Shown here: piece by piece, positions 25,705-34,861 of the stretch | How positions within the stretch are numbered: the stretch's first letter is position 1 | How the letters are laid out: the number at the start of each line of letters is the position of its first letter | DNA from: Parasedimentitalea huanghaiensis | GTDB lineage: Bacteria > Pseudomonadota > Alphaproteobacteria > Rhodobacterales > Rhodobacteraceae | Assembly (NCBI RefSeq): GCF_009753675.1 | Contig: NZ_WQLV01000011.1 | Coordinates: 62,001-126,000, forward strand | Length of the DNA: 64,000 nt | Direction of reading: 5' to 3' | Notes under the pieces: generated by a model | What the model was told of the DNA's origin: nothing | Database searches by the model: none | What the model saw: only the letters and a program-made list of their open reading frames with translations | Position numbers and translations under genes: made by a program

Positions 25705-27257
25705 ACCACTTGCTGATTGCGCCCGTTGTGCTGCCCGCCATTGTTGCGCCCTTTATCATTATGGTGCTGCGCCATCATCTTAGCCTGCAACGGATATTCT
25801 CGCTCGCCTGTACCGTGGCCCTCCTTGCCATCACGCTGATTCTCGCAGTGCAAGCTGCCGATGGTACTGTTCAAGTCTATGAGCTGGGCAACTGGCCCGC
25901 GCCATTTGGTATTGTTCTGGTGCTGGATCGGCTGTCCGCCTTAATGTTGCTGCTGACATCCGGACTCGCGCTTGCGGTTGTTCTCTACGCGATCGGATCT
26001 GGTTGGGACGCTCGTGGTCGCCATTTTCACGCGCTGTTACAGTTCCAACTGATGGGCATTTTGGGCGCGTTTTTGACCGGTGACGCGTTCAACCTGTTTG
26101 TCTTCTTTGAGGTGTTGCTGATCGCGTCTTACGGATTGATGATCCACGGTGGCGGTGCCAAGCGGCTACAGGCTGGTGTGCAATATGTGGTCTACAACTT
26201 GCTTGGCTCCAGTCTTTTTTTGCTGGCGCTTGGCACCCTGTATGCTGTGACTGGCACCCTGAACATGGCTGATTTGGCTGTACGCGTAGCCGAGTTATCA
26301 CCAGATGACACAGCTCTACTACGCGTGGGTGCGGTGATGCTGCTACTGGTGTTTGCCATCAAAGCCGCCGTTCTGCCACTGCACTTCTGGTTGCCTGCCT
26401 CTTATGCCTACGCTCCGCTTCCAGTGGCAGCCCTATTTGCAATCATGACCAAGGTCGGGGCCTATGCCATCTTGCGGATGTACACGCTGGTTTTTGGACC
26501 CGATGTAGCAGCCACGGCTGGCCTGGTTGGTGACTGGTTGCTACCTGCAGCCATGCTCACATTGGCCGTTGGAGCTCTTGGTGTTCTGGGATCGCGTGAA
26601 ATAGGTCGACTGGTCGCTTTTGGAGCCATAACCTCGATGGGGACACTCTTGATTGCGGTGGCCCTGTTCACACCTCAGGCGACCGCGGCAGCCTTGTACT
26701 ATACTGTACACTCCACTCTAGCCGCAGCGCTTCTCTTCCTTATTGCAGATCTTGTAATTGAACGCCGCGGCGGCGCCATCATCGCACAACGACCAATGGC
26801 GCAGACCGGGTTGATTGCAACCCTGTTCTTTGTCGGCGCCATCGCTATGGCTGGTATGCCCCCACTATCCGGCTTTGTCGGCAAGCTGCTGGTGATGGAT
26901 GCGGCACGGGATCATGAGTTGGTCTGGTACATCTGGGCGGTTATTCTGGCAGGATCGTTGATCACCATCATCGGCCTGGCCCGTGCCGGGTCCGAGATAT
27001 TCTGGAAAAGTCACGATGACAGCCACATCCGTGAAGCAGAACCAGAAATAGCTGATGACGATACACAAGTCCCTCCTGAGGAACCTGCGCCCAATGCCAG
27101 GGCGCTGCCGTTTGTCGCGTGCTTTGCCTTAGTTGGAAGCCTGGTCCTCCTGACTATATTCGCCGGCCCCATGATGGACTATACAACTGCCACTGCCGCA
27201 CAGTTGTTTGACCCAAACATCTACATTGACGCCGTTCTGAGGAGGGCTGAGCAATGA
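25701..27257 (+). CDS. mnhD: Mrp antiporter subunit D
   Basis: This is a 518-aa NuoN/NuoM-like proton channel subunit with about 14 TM helices. Typical parts are FFEVLLIASYGLMIHGGG, the KAAVLPLHFWLPASYAYAPLPVAALFAIMTK region with the buried Lys, and MAGMPPLSGFVGKLLVM. An acidic cytosolic loop rich in Glu and Asp lies near residue 445. The start overlaps mnhC and the end overlaps mnhE, both as ATGA. Confidence 0.95.
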   Translation: MNHLLIAPVVLPAIVAPFIIMVLRHHLSLQRIFSLACTVALLAITLILAVQAADGTVQVYELGNWPAPFGIVLVLDRLSALMLLLTSGLALAVVLYAIGSGWDARGRHFHALLQFQLMGILGAFLTGDAFNLFVFFEVLLIASYGLMIHGGGAKRLQAGVQYVVYNLLGSSLFLLALGTLYAVTGTLNMADLAVRVAELSPDDTALLRVGAVMLLLVFAIKAAVLPLHFWLPASYAYAPLPVAALFAIMTKVGAYAILRMYTLVFGPDVAATAGLVGDWLLPAAMLTLAVGALGVLGSREIGRLVAFGAITSMGTLLIAVALFTPQATAAALYYTVHSTLAAALLFLIADLVIERRGGAIIAQRPMAQTGLIATLFFVGAIAMAGMPPLSGFVGKLLVMDAARDHELVWYIWAVILAGSLITIIGLARAGSEIFWKSHDDSHIREAEPEIADDDTQVPPEEPAPNARALPFVACFALVGSLVLLTIFAGPMMDYTTATAAQLFDPNIYIDAVLRRAEQ

Positions 27258-27751
27258 AATTGCTGCAAAGACTGTTACCTCACCCAATTCTGACGCTGCT
27301 GCTGACCCTGACGTGGTTGCTGTTGGTGAACGGATTCTCGCTCAACTCGCTGGTGTTTGGATTTGGCCTAGGATTGGTGATCCCGTTTTTCACTCAACCG
27401 TTTTGGCCTGATCGCCCCCGTTTGGTCAAACCGCTGAAGGTCATCCAGTATATTCTGCTGGTGCTTTACGATATCGTGGTGGCCAATGTGGTGGTGGCCA
27501 AGATTGTGGTGTTTAAGTCCAACGCCAACCGCCAGCCCAACTGGGTTACAATCCCACTGGACCTGCGCACCCCCGAAGCCATCACAACACTGGCTGGGAC
27601 CATCACCATGACGCCCGGTACCCTGACCGCTGATGTCTCAGCCGAGGGGCACGCCCTGCTGGTGCATTGCCTCGACGCCCCAGACCCCGAAGCTGTGCGT
27701 GACGATATCAAACAGCGCTACGAGCGCCGCCTGATGGAGATTTTCGAATGA
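27254..27751 (+). CDS. mnhE: Mrp antiporter subunit E
   Basis: This is a 165-aa membrane subunit unique to Mrp systems. Two or three TM helices at the N-terminus include LTLTWLLLVNGFSLNSLVFGFGLGLVIP. The cytosolic beta domain follows with ITMTPGTLTADVS and HCLDAPDPEA, the MrpE signature. It overlaps both neighbours by 4 nt. Confidence 0.94.
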   Translation: MKLLQRLLPHPILTLLLTLTWLLLVNGFSLNSLVFGFGLGLVIPFFTQPFWPDRPRLVKPLKVIQYILLVLYDIVVANVVVAKIVVFKSNANRQPNWVTIPLDLRTPEAITTLAGTITMTPGTLTADVSAEGHALLVHCLDAPDPEAVRDDIKQRYERRLMEIFE

Positions 27752-28017
27752 TCCTTTATGCCGCCATATTCGCCTTTGGCTGTTTTGCACTGGCCATTCT
27801 GATGAACCTTTGGAAGGTGTTGTTTGCTGATGCAATCGCCGACCGTATTCTGGCTTTGGACACCATGTTCATCAACGCCATCGCCCTGATGGTGCTCTAT
27901 GGTATCGCCCTGGGCACCGGGATCTATTTTGAAGCGGCAATGATTGTTGCCATGCTTGGCTTTGTTTCAACGGTTGCATACGCGCGTTTCATCCTGCGCG
28001 GCAACATCATCGAGTGA
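27748..28017 (+). CDS. mnhF: Mrp antiporter subunit F
   Basis: This 89-aa protein of three TM helices includes the conserved DRILALDTMFINAIALMVL segment, in which the Asp residues are typical of MrpF and are linked to cation or bile-salt handling in homologues. ATGA overlap with mnhE. mnhG starts 7 nt after the stop. Confidence 0.94.
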   Translation: MILYAAIFAFGCFALAILMNLWKVLFADAIADRILALDTMFINAIALMVLYGIALGTGIYFEAAMIVAMLGFVSTVAYARFILRGNIIE

Positions 28018-28024
28018 GACCGAC

Positions 28025-28393
28025 ATGGAACAGTTTTTCGAACTGCTGATCACCGCATTCCTGATCATGGCTGGTCTGTTTGGACTGGTTGGCTCGTTTG
28101 GCCTTCTAAAGTTGAATGACGCGATGTCACGGCTGCATGCCCCCACCAAGGCGACCACGTTGGGGGTTGGCGGCGTTCTACTCGCTTCAATGGCCAATGC
28201 CTATGCAAACGGGCCGTACTTGTCGGTGCATGAACTGATGATCACCCTCTTCCTGCTACTGACAGCCCCTATTACGGCGAATTTCATTGCCAAGGTGCAT
28301 ATCCACCAGAGGGAAAGTCGCAATAGCTTGCCAACAGCGGGTGAAGACGGAGCCTGGGCAACTAAAAACCTGCCAGACACAGACGAGGGTTAA
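28025..28393 (+). CDS. mnhG: Mrp antiporter subunit G
   Basis: This 122-aa protein has three TM helices. The MrpG hallmark FGLLKLNDAMSRLHAPTKATTLG is followed by MITLFLLLTAPITANFIAKVH. The ATG at 28025 is the right start; the open frame from 27944 is only overlap with mnhF. It is the last gene of the operon. The C-terminal tail after residue 95 is hydrophilic and variable. Confidence 0.94.
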   Translation: MEQFFELLITAFLIMAGLFGLVGSFGLLKLNDAMSRLHAPTKATTLGVGGVLLASMANAYANGPYLSVHELMITLFLLLTAPITANFIAKVHIHQRESRNSLPTAGEDGAWATKNLPDTDEG

Positions 28394-28468
28394 GCGGTTA
28401 CACCGGCGAATTCCACATGACAACCCAAGCATACACTGCGCGGGCCCCGCGATAAGGCCAATCTAACG

Positions 28469-30628
28469 ATGAAGAACTCCCAGCTGCCGTTGACCAAAGA
28501 TCTGGTTTTAATCGGAGGCGGTCATGCCCATGCGCTGGTTCTGAAAAAATGGGGCATGTCGCCCCTGCCTGGGGCCCGCCTGACCGTCATCAACCCCGGT
28601 CCCACCGCACCCTATTCCGGCATGCTGCCAGGATTTGTAGCAGGCCACTATCAGCGCTCGGATCTGGATATTGATCTGGTAAAGCTTGCGCGTTTTGCCG
28701 GGGCGCGGGTGGTGCTTGGCGCTGCCGATGGAATTGACACTGCTGCCCGCATGATACGGGTGCCCGGGCGTGCACCGATTGCCTATGACGTTGCCTCCGT
28801 TGATATCGGTATTACCTCAGAAATGCCGAACCTGCCCGGTTTTGCGGCCCATGCAGTTCCAGCTAAGCCATTGGGGGCTTTTGCCGCCAAGTGGGATACC
28901 TTTCGCGCTGGTCTCGTCCCAGCCCACATTGCCGTCATCGGCGGCGGTGTCGCTGGTGTTGAGTTGGTATTGGCAATGGCATATGCGCTAAAATCACAGG
29001 GACGGCTGGCTCAGGCCACCCTGATAGACAGCGCTGAAGCCCTAACCGCAATTGGTGCCACGGCCCGTAACAAACTACGTACAGCACTGACAGAACTAGG
29101 CGTGACACTGCTCGAAGGGGTTGGCGTTGAAAGCATCCAACCCGACCATATCCGATTGCAAGATGGTCGCGAGGTGCTCTCTGATTTCACCACCGGCGCA
29201 GCAGGCGCGCGCCCTTATGGTTGGATTTCTGAAACCGGGCTGGCCTTGAACGAAGGGTTCATCAGCGTGGATGCCAACCTGAAAAGTTCAGATCCAGCAC
29301 TATTCGCCACCGGTGATTGCGCCCATCTGACCCACGCGCCGCGTCCGAAAGCCGGGGTCTATGCCGTACGTCAAGCCCCCGTCCTGTTCGACAATCTGCG
29401 CGCGGTATTGAGCGGCGGCAAGCTGCGCCCCTATCAGCCTCAAAAAGACTATCTTAAGCTGATCTCACTGGGGCAGAAATCGGCTTTGGCTGAACGACTG
29501 GGCCGAACGCTGTCCGGCCCAATGATGTGGCGTTGGAAGAACCGGATCGATCAGAAATTCATGGCGAAGTTTCGCGACTATCCAGTGCTGGAACAACCCA
29601 CCCTGCCCCCACTTCACACCTTGGGCATGTCGGAGGCCATCGGCGACAAACCAATGTGTGGCGGCTGCGGAGCCAAGGTAGGGCGCAATGCCCTGCGCGC
29701 CGCCCTTGCCCCGCTGCCCAGCCCAGAACGAAACGACATTACACCTCTGCCCGGTGACGACGCCGCACTGCTAATGACCGGCGGTGTGCAACAAGTTATC
29801 AGTTCGGATCACCTGCGGTCATTAACCGACGACGTTGTGGTAATGGCTCGCATCGCAGCGGTACATGCCCTGGGCGACATTTGGGCTATGGGGGCGCAGC
29901 CTCAGGCGGCGACAGCCAATCTGATCTTGCCCCGGATGTCTTCCGAACTACAGGAACGTACATTGCGAGAAATTATGGCCACAGCCAGCCAATTGATGAG
30001 AGCGGCCGGTGCTGAAATTGTCGGAGGCCATACCTCACTTGGTGACGAACTAACCATTGGCTTCACCGTCACCGGACTATGTCATCGCCCTGCGATCACA
30101 CTGGCCGGAGCCCTGCCGGGGGATGTTTTAATCCTGACCAAACCCATTGGATCAGGTGTGATCATGGCGGCGGAAATGGCAGGCCAGGCCAATGGAGAAT
30201 GGGTTTCTGCCGCCTTGGCGCAGATGTCGCGCCCGCAAGCGCGGGCATCTGAGATCCTGAACTGCGCCCACGCCATGACTGACGTGACGGGGTTTGGGCT
30301 TTATGGGCATCTGTCTGGCATCTGCGAAGCCTCTGGCCTTGGGGCCCGGTTGAACACCGGTGCAGTGCCGCTGATGCAAGGCGCTGCGCAACTGGCCGAC
30401 CTGGGCATTCGCTCGTCCCTGTTTGCCGACAACCGAGCGCTGGCGCCTGATCTGCAAACCTCTTCAGCGCAGGATCTGTTGTTTGATCCACAAACCTCTG
30501 GAGGGTTACTAGCTGCGGTATCTGCAAACGATGCCGAAACGCTATTGAAAGAGCTGCAACACGCAGGTGAATCAGCGGCCGTGATTGGGACAATGACGTC
30601 AGGGCATTACCGGATAGAACTGATTTAG
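28469..30628 (+). CDS. selD: Flavoprotein NDH-2-like / selenophosphate synthetase SelD fusion
   Basis: The 719-aa fusion has two parts. Residues 1-385 are a pyridine-nucleotide-disulfide oxidoreductase with two dinucleotide motifs (VLIGGGHAHALVL at 13-25 and IAVIGGGVAGVELV at 154-167) and the FAD-site text LFATGDCAHL. Residues from about 390 are SelD, with the catalytic Cys400 and Lys403 in CGGCGAKVG, the metal and phosphate-loop sites GDDAAL and TDDVVVMARIAAVHALGDIWAMG, and GGHTSLGDE. SelD makes selenophosphate from selenide and ATP. The flavoprotein half may deliver reduced selenium (inference). Cys, not selenocysteine, is used. The gene ends tail-to-tail with mnmH, sharing 4 nt. Confidence 0.93.
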   Translation: MKNSQLPLTKDLVLIGGGHAHALVLKKWGMSPLPGARLTVINPGPTAPYSGMLPGFVAGHYQRSDLDIDLVKLARFAGARVVLGAADGIDTAARMIRVPGRAPIAYDVASVDIGITSEMPNLPGFAAHAVPAKPLGAFAAKWDTFRAGLVPAHIAVIGGGVAGVELVLAMAYALKSQGRLAQATLIDSAEALTAIGATARNKLRTALTELGVTLLEGVGVESIQPDHIRLQDGREVLSDFTTGAAGARPYGWISETGLALNEGFISVDANLKSSDPALFATGDCAHLTHAPRPKAGVYAVRQAPVLFDNLRAVLSGGKLRPYQPQKDYLKLISLGQKSALAERLGRTLSGPMMWRWKNRIDQKFMAKFRDYPVLEQPTLPPLHTLGMSEAIGDKPMCGGCGAKVGRNALRAALAPLPSPERNDITPLPGDDAALLMTGGVQQVISSDHLRSLTDDVVVMARIAAVHALGDIWAMGAQPQAATANLILPRMSSELQERTLREIMATASQLMRAAGAEIVGGHTSLGDELTIGFTVTGLCHRPAITLAGALPGDVLILTKPIGSGVIMAAEMAGQANGEWVSAALAQMSRPQARASEILNCAHAMTDVTGFGLYGHLSGICEASGLGARLNTGAVPLMQGAAQLADLGIRSSLFADNRALAPDLQTSSAQDLLFDPQTSGGLLAAVSANDAETLLKELQHAGESAAVIGTMTSGHYRIELI

Positions 30629-31686
30629 GCAGGTACAAATTGCTGCAGTAAAACAGTAATCCTGTCTGCTGCACCGTCTAACCCAGCGGCGTCCAGGTCT
30701 GCCACCTGGACCTCTGCCACTATCTCAGCATCCACCAACTGGCGTGATTTGGAATAGGCCAGATCATAGTGGTGAACCATCAACGACTCCGTCAACGCGA
30801 CCTTGTTGCCCTCGCGGATCATCTCAAGCCAAGCGTCCACCACCGCATTGGACCGATGTGCGCGTAGAGGTTCCAGCTTGCGGCGTAACTTATCGGCGTC
30901 AGACAGGATATCATCATAGGCCTGCATCAGATAACGACAACGTGCTGCCACAGGCACATCGATCTGAATACGTGGGGCTGCTTTCATCGCGGTCCACAAC
31001 GATGGAGGAATGACTCTATCACCAATCTTACTGGATTCAGCCTCCACCAGAACTGGGCGTGTTGGATCAAACCGTGCCAGGCAAGACGCAATACCGGTCT
31101 CGAACGCCTTTTGGCTTGGCTGAGGTCCTGCCATACCGCCCAGCAATGACCCCCGGTGGTTCGCCAAGCCTTCCAAGTCCAGCACCTGCGCGCCCCGATC
31201 TTTTGCCAGTTGCAAAAGATCGGTTTTGGCGGTGCCGGTATAACCATCTAATGCCACCAGACTGTGCGGCAACGGCTGGTCGTACAGATAAGACTTCACC
31301 AATCTCCGGTAGGTTTGATAGCCGCCTTCGATCAACTCAGCACGCCAGCCAACCTGTTGCATAAGCCAGGTGAAAGAGCCCGATCGCTGACCACCGCGCC
31401 AACAATAGACCAAGGGTCGCCACCCCCCATCCTTTTCCGCCAGTGCGGTTTCTATGTGATGGGCAGAGTTTCGAAACACCATTGCCGCACCAAGTTTGCG
31501 GGCCAGGAACCGGCTTTTCTGGACATACATCGTACCAACTTCAGCACGTTCACTATTATCCAGAACCGGCAGACTGATTGCGCCGGGGATATGATCCTCA
31601 GCAAATTCACCAGGACTGCGGACATCAATCACACTATCATAGGAGTGATCCAAAAGGTCGAGCAGCGAGGGGAATGTCAAAGCCAT
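30625..31686 (-). CDS. mnmH: MnmH/SelU, tRNA 2-selenouridine synthase
   Basis: MnmH converts 2-thiouridine at the wobble position of certain tRNAs to 2-selenouridine through a geranylated intermediate, using selenophosphate from SelD. The 353-aa protein has an N-terminal rhodanese domain (DVRSPGEFAEDHIPGA; catalytic Cys95 in VYCWRGGQRS). A P-loop ATPase-like domain follows, with GYTGTAKT at 148-155, where the common SGKT is TAKT. The pairing with selD and the absence of selA or selB in this window suggest that selenium here goes at least to tRNA. Confidence 0.94.
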   Translation of the reverse strand: MALTFPSLLDLLDHSYDSVIDVRSPGEFAEDHIPGAISLPVLDNSERAEVGTMYVQKSRFLARKLGAAMVFRNSAHHIETALAEKDGGWRPLVYCWRGGQRSGSFTWLMQQVGWRAELIEGGYQTYRRLVKSYLYDQPLPHSLVALDGYTGTAKTDLLQLAKDRGAQVLDLEGLANHRGSLLGGMAGPQPSQKAFETGIASCLARFDPTRPVLVEAESSKIGDRVIPPSLWTAMKAAPRIQIDVPVAARCRYLMQAYDDILSDADKLRRKLEPLRAHRSNAVVDAWLEMIREGNKVALTESLMVHHYDLAYSKSRQLVDAEIVAEVQVADLDAAGLDGAADRITVLLQQFVPA

Positions 31687-31858
31687 GCGCCACCTCTAGC
31701 CGCAGCAGGATGTAAGGGAAAGTCTCGTTTTACGCGATATGATAAAAGCAGCTTGCGTAATCGAAGTAATGAAAAGTAATCTTAATGCAGGTATTTTCAC
31801 CAATACTTCCGAAGGGTGCCCTTCCACCCTAAAACTAGGCTATTACTGCGAGTATAAA

Positions 31859-32362
31859 ATGGAATTATCCCCCCTGGACATTCACAGCATGCCTGGCCAC
31901 CTGATCCGGCGGCTGAACCAGATTTCGGTTGCCCAATTCATGGAACACGTCACCGCCGCAGGGTTGTCCCTGACGCCGGTACAATTTGCTGCTCTCTGCG
32001 CCATCCATGACCACCCCGGTATTGATCAGGCATCCGTTGCAGGGTTGATTGCCTACGACAGGGCAACACTCGGCAAAGTCATAGACCGTCTTGATGCGAG
32101 AGGACTTGTGTTGCGCAAAGTGTCCAAATCAGACCGGCGGGCGCGTGAACTGTTCCTGTCGTCTGATGGTGAGACATTGCTGAGCAAAGCGCATCCATTG
32201 GTGAAAGCCGCCCAGCCTGACATTCTGTCAGGACTAAGCGCGCAAGAACAAGCGCAGTTCGTGGCATTGCTGCAAAAATTAATACTTGCTGGCAATGATT
32301 TAAGCCGGGCACCCCACCGCGGGCTGGACAAGACGGACGATAACAGAACAGGTTCTAAATAA
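31859..32362 (+). CDS. MarR-family transcriptional regulator
   Basis: This is a 167-aa winged-helix regulator with the MarR architecture: an N-terminal helix pair (HLIRRLNQISVAQFMEHV), the helix-turn-helix DQASVAGLIAYDRATLGKVIDRLDARGLVLRK and the wing SDRRARELFLSSDGE. Family members respond to aromatic or organic acids. It starts at 31859; the longer frame from 31739 has no family similarity. It diverges from mnmH across a 172-nt gap and ends convergent with the SRAP gene, overlapping it by 8 nt. Its target is unknown. Confidence 0.85.
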   Translation: MELSPLDIHSMPGHLIRRLNQISVAQFMEHVTAAGLSLTPVQFAALCAIHDHPGIDQASVAGLIAYDRATLGKVIDRLDARGLVLRKVSKSDRRARELFLSSDGETLLSKAHPLVKAAQPDILSGLSAQEQAQFVALLQKLILAGNDLSRAPHRGLDKTDDNRTGSK

Positions 32363-33044
32363 GAGGGTCAGCCCGGTCATCTCCCGCTTCGAAGGGTTCT
32401 ATAAGTTCTGGCCCCGACGCACGGTTCGAGTTTACGCTCGGGTCTACCCGGTGAAATTCCAGCACGGCTTCACCGCCGGGTCGCATTAGTGTCGCGGCTC
32501 CTTTCCCCGCCTCCCCCAACCACAACGGCCAATCCTTCTGTTCCAGAACCACTGGCATCCGGTGATGGATCGAAGACACGTTCTGATTGGCTTGGGTCGT
32601 GACTATGGCACAGGTGTTGATTGGATCCTCTTGCCCCCAACTCTGCCAAATACCAGCAAAGGCGATAGGCGCGCGATCACGTCGCTGGAAGTACCATGGT
32701 AATTTCCGGTCCTGTAGGTCTTTGGTCCATTCGAAAAAACCGGTCGCTGGAATAATGCAGCGGCGATTGCGACAGGCCTCTCCAAAGGCTGGTTTATTAG
32801 CAATGGTCTCTGCCCGTGCATTAATAAGCAGCGGACCGGCAGAAACACTTTGGTACCAATGTGGTACAAATCCCCAACGCATAGGGATCAAGTGGCGTCC
32901 ATTTTCTCCGCTACGTACGACATGCACTGGGTTTGTTGGACAAACGTTGAAATTGGGAATCTCGGGCAAGCTGTTAGAAGGCTGTGCAGCAAACAGCTGA
33001 GCCATCGCATCATTGGGAAGAGTGTTTGCAAGTCGTCCGCACAT
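32355..33044 (-). CDS. yedK: SRAP (YedK/HMCES) abasic-site-binding protein
   Basis: SRAP proteins crosslink to abasic sites in single-stranded DNA through the N-terminal Cys2, protecting the genome. The 229-aa protein starts MCGRLAN with Cys2 exposed after Met removal. It has the family residues in NARAETIANKPAF, the CIIPATGFFEW segment and the HHRMPVVL histidine motif. Length is standard. It is convergent with the MarR gene and divergent from the sulfotransferase, with only 62 nt between starts. Confidence 0.93.
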   Translation of the reverse strand: MCGRLANTLPNDAMAQLFAAQPSNSLPEIPNFNVCPTNPVHVVRSGENGRHLIPMRWGFVPHWYQSVSAGPLLINARAETIANKPAFGEACRNRRCIIPATGFFEWTKDLQDRKLPWYFQRRDRAPIAFAGIWQSWGQEDPINTCAIVTTQANQNVSSIHHRMPVVLEQKDWPLWLGEAGKGAATLMRPGGEAVLEFHRVDPSVNSNRASGPELIEPFEAGDDRADPLI

Positions 33045-33106
33045 GGTTCAAAAATCCACAACCAACGAAACTATGTCCAGACCAATTTCAAGGATATTTC
33101 ACTTTC

Positions 33107-34756
33107 ATGCCTTCGTCGCCCGCAGCCTCTCTGAAATCCAAGATACTCCTCGACATAGAGAACGCTAAGAATTCCCAAGCCCTAAAAAAGGCAAAACTAG
33201 GCGTTAAAAAATTTCCTAAGGACCCCGATTTCCGTTCACTGGCAGGCTTTGTGCTACAATCAGAAGGGCAATATAAAAAATCTGTCCCTTTCTTTTTAGG
33301 GGCAGCCAAAATTCGGCCTCGTAGTGAAAAAGATATCGAAAATTTGACCTCCGCTCTTGAGATGTCAAACCAAATACCAGCAGCCGAAAAATACCTAACC
33401 CAAACGATTGCTCGGTATCCCGACATACTTCACGCTTATAGCCTTCTCGGAAATCTGTTGGCGCGGCAAGAACGATGGAATGAGCTGGTAGAATTCGCCA
33501 CAAACAGCCTAAGTGTATTTCCTGAAAAAATTGAACTTTTGACTTTACGTGGCACAGCTTACAGCCGTTTGAATCTTTATAATGAAAGCTTCAATGACCG
33601 GCTCTCAGCTTATGAACTGTCACCAACACATCCAATGGCCGCCCGACTGTTTGCACAGGCCCTTCATCATAAAGGTGCCCAAGCTGAGGCGAAGAAAGTA
33701 CTAACCGGAATTGTAGGCAGAAATCCAAAAGACCTCGAGGCGATTTACGACCTCTCTCTGCTAGCGACAGCTAAGGATGCAGGTAAACTCTTAGCGCTAA
33801 TTGAACAGATTTCTGAAGATGAGGTTCCGGAAGCGGACCTATTGCACTTCGCCCGTGCCAATCTTATCAAAATTTCCAAAGGCCTAACTAGTGCCTTGCC
33901 GGTATATGCTAGGGCCAACGCAATCCGGTTTTCCCACCTCCCTTACGAGGCGGAAAGGGAAAACAAGGACTTCAGTTTCGCTGAGCAACAATTCGCAACG
34001 AAAAACGTAACAGTGAACTTGTCTGAAGTAGAGGCACGAATACCAATTTTCATCGTTGGCCAACCAAGGTCTGGAACCACTTTGCTGGAAATGATGCTTT
34101 CATCTTGCGAACAGGTCCATGGCTGCGGTGAATTGGGCGCTGCCAGACAGTTTTGCAAAACCTTTCAAGAGTCCAACCATCAGTTCAACGCTTCAGATGC
34201 GGCTGAGTTGGCCCAACATTATTTTAGTAATCTACCAAATCCAGCCGAAAACAGCTTAGCAACTGTCGACAAAATGCCCCACAACTATCAGATACTGGGT
34301 TATATTTTGTCCGCCATCCCAAATGCCAAGATTGTCAATATTCTACGGGATCCCCGAGACACAGCTCTTTCAACATGGATTCAGCGCTTCCCCGTAGGCG
34401 GAATACGCTACGCAAATGACCTCATTTCAATGGCTCACAGTGCAAATCTGTATCGTCGCTACATGGAATTGTGGCGGACGACTTTTGCATCCAAAATTCT
34501 CAATGTTCAATATGAACAGCTTACTCGCGACCCAGAGAATGTGAGTAAGCGTATTGCGCAACACTGTGGAATAAACTGGGACCCGGCAATGATCTCCCCC
34601 GAACGGAACACAGGTACAGTTAAAACAGCCAGCGTCGACCAAGTTCGGAACAAGATTTCAACGAAATCGATAGGAAGCTGGCAACAGGCTGCGGATGAGT
34701 TAAAGCCGTTTCTGGACGAACTCGATTTCGACCTCTGGCCCGAGTATGATCTGTGA
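33107..34756 (+). CDS. TPR-sulfotransferase fusion protein
   Basis: The 549-aa protein has about 270 residues of TPR-like helices (repeats such as LHAYSLLGNLLARQERWNELV and LLTLRGTAYSRLNLYNESF). A PAPS-dependent sulfotransferase domain follows, with the 5'-PSB loop VGQPRSGTTLLEMML and the 3'-phosphate site LRDPRDTALSTW. Such fusions usually modify secreted glycans, proteins or small molecules; the acceptor is unknown. The region is visibly more AT-rich than its neighbours, with codons such as AAA, GAA, TTT and ATA frequent, which hints at horizontal acquisition. The ATG at 33107 is the likely start; the upstream extension overlaps the SRAP promoter and gene. Confidence 0.85.
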   Translation: MPSSPAASLKSKILLDIENAKNSQALKKAKLGVKKFPKDPDFRSLAGFVLQSEGQYKKSVPFFLGAAKIRPRSEKDIENLTSALEMSNQIPAAEKYLTQTIARYPDILHAYSLLGNLLARQERWNELVEFATNSLSVFPEKIELLTLRGTAYSRLNLYNESFNDRLSAYELSPTHPMAARLFAQALHHKGAQAEAKKVLTGIVGRNPKDLEAIYDLSLLATAKDAGKLLALIEQISEDEVPEADLLHFARANLIKISKGLTSALPVYARANAIRFSHLPYEAERENKDFSFAEQQFATKNVTVNLSEVEARIPIFIVGQPRSGTTLLEMMLSSCEQVHGCGELGAARQFCKTFQESNHQFNASDAAELAQHYFSNLPNPAENSLATVDKMPHNYQILGYILSAIPNAKIVNILRDPRDTALSTWIQRFPVGGIRYANDLISMAHSANLYRRYMELWRTTFASKILNVQYEQLTRDPENVSKRIAQHCGINWDPAMISPERNTGTVKTASVDQVRNKISTKSIGSWQQAADELKPFLDELDFDLWPEYDL

Positions 34757-34795
34757 TGGCCAGCTAAACTCAACAGAACGCATTCGCCCGGTACA

Positions 34796-34830
34796 ATTAA
34801 GCCCCGCTGAATTGGTCAGCTGGGCTTAAT
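34796..34830. terminator. Bidirectional terminator hairpin between sulfotransferase and 5'-nucleotidase genes
   Basis: A 15-bp stem with one mismatch (ATTAAGCCCCGCTGA with TCAGCTGGGCTTAAT) encloses a 5-nt loop. AT-rich outer arms on both sides make it usable from both strands. It lies between convergent genes. Confidence 0.75.
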
Positions 34831-34861
34831 CTCTGCTCATAATATCTCAGTTTCGAAACTC

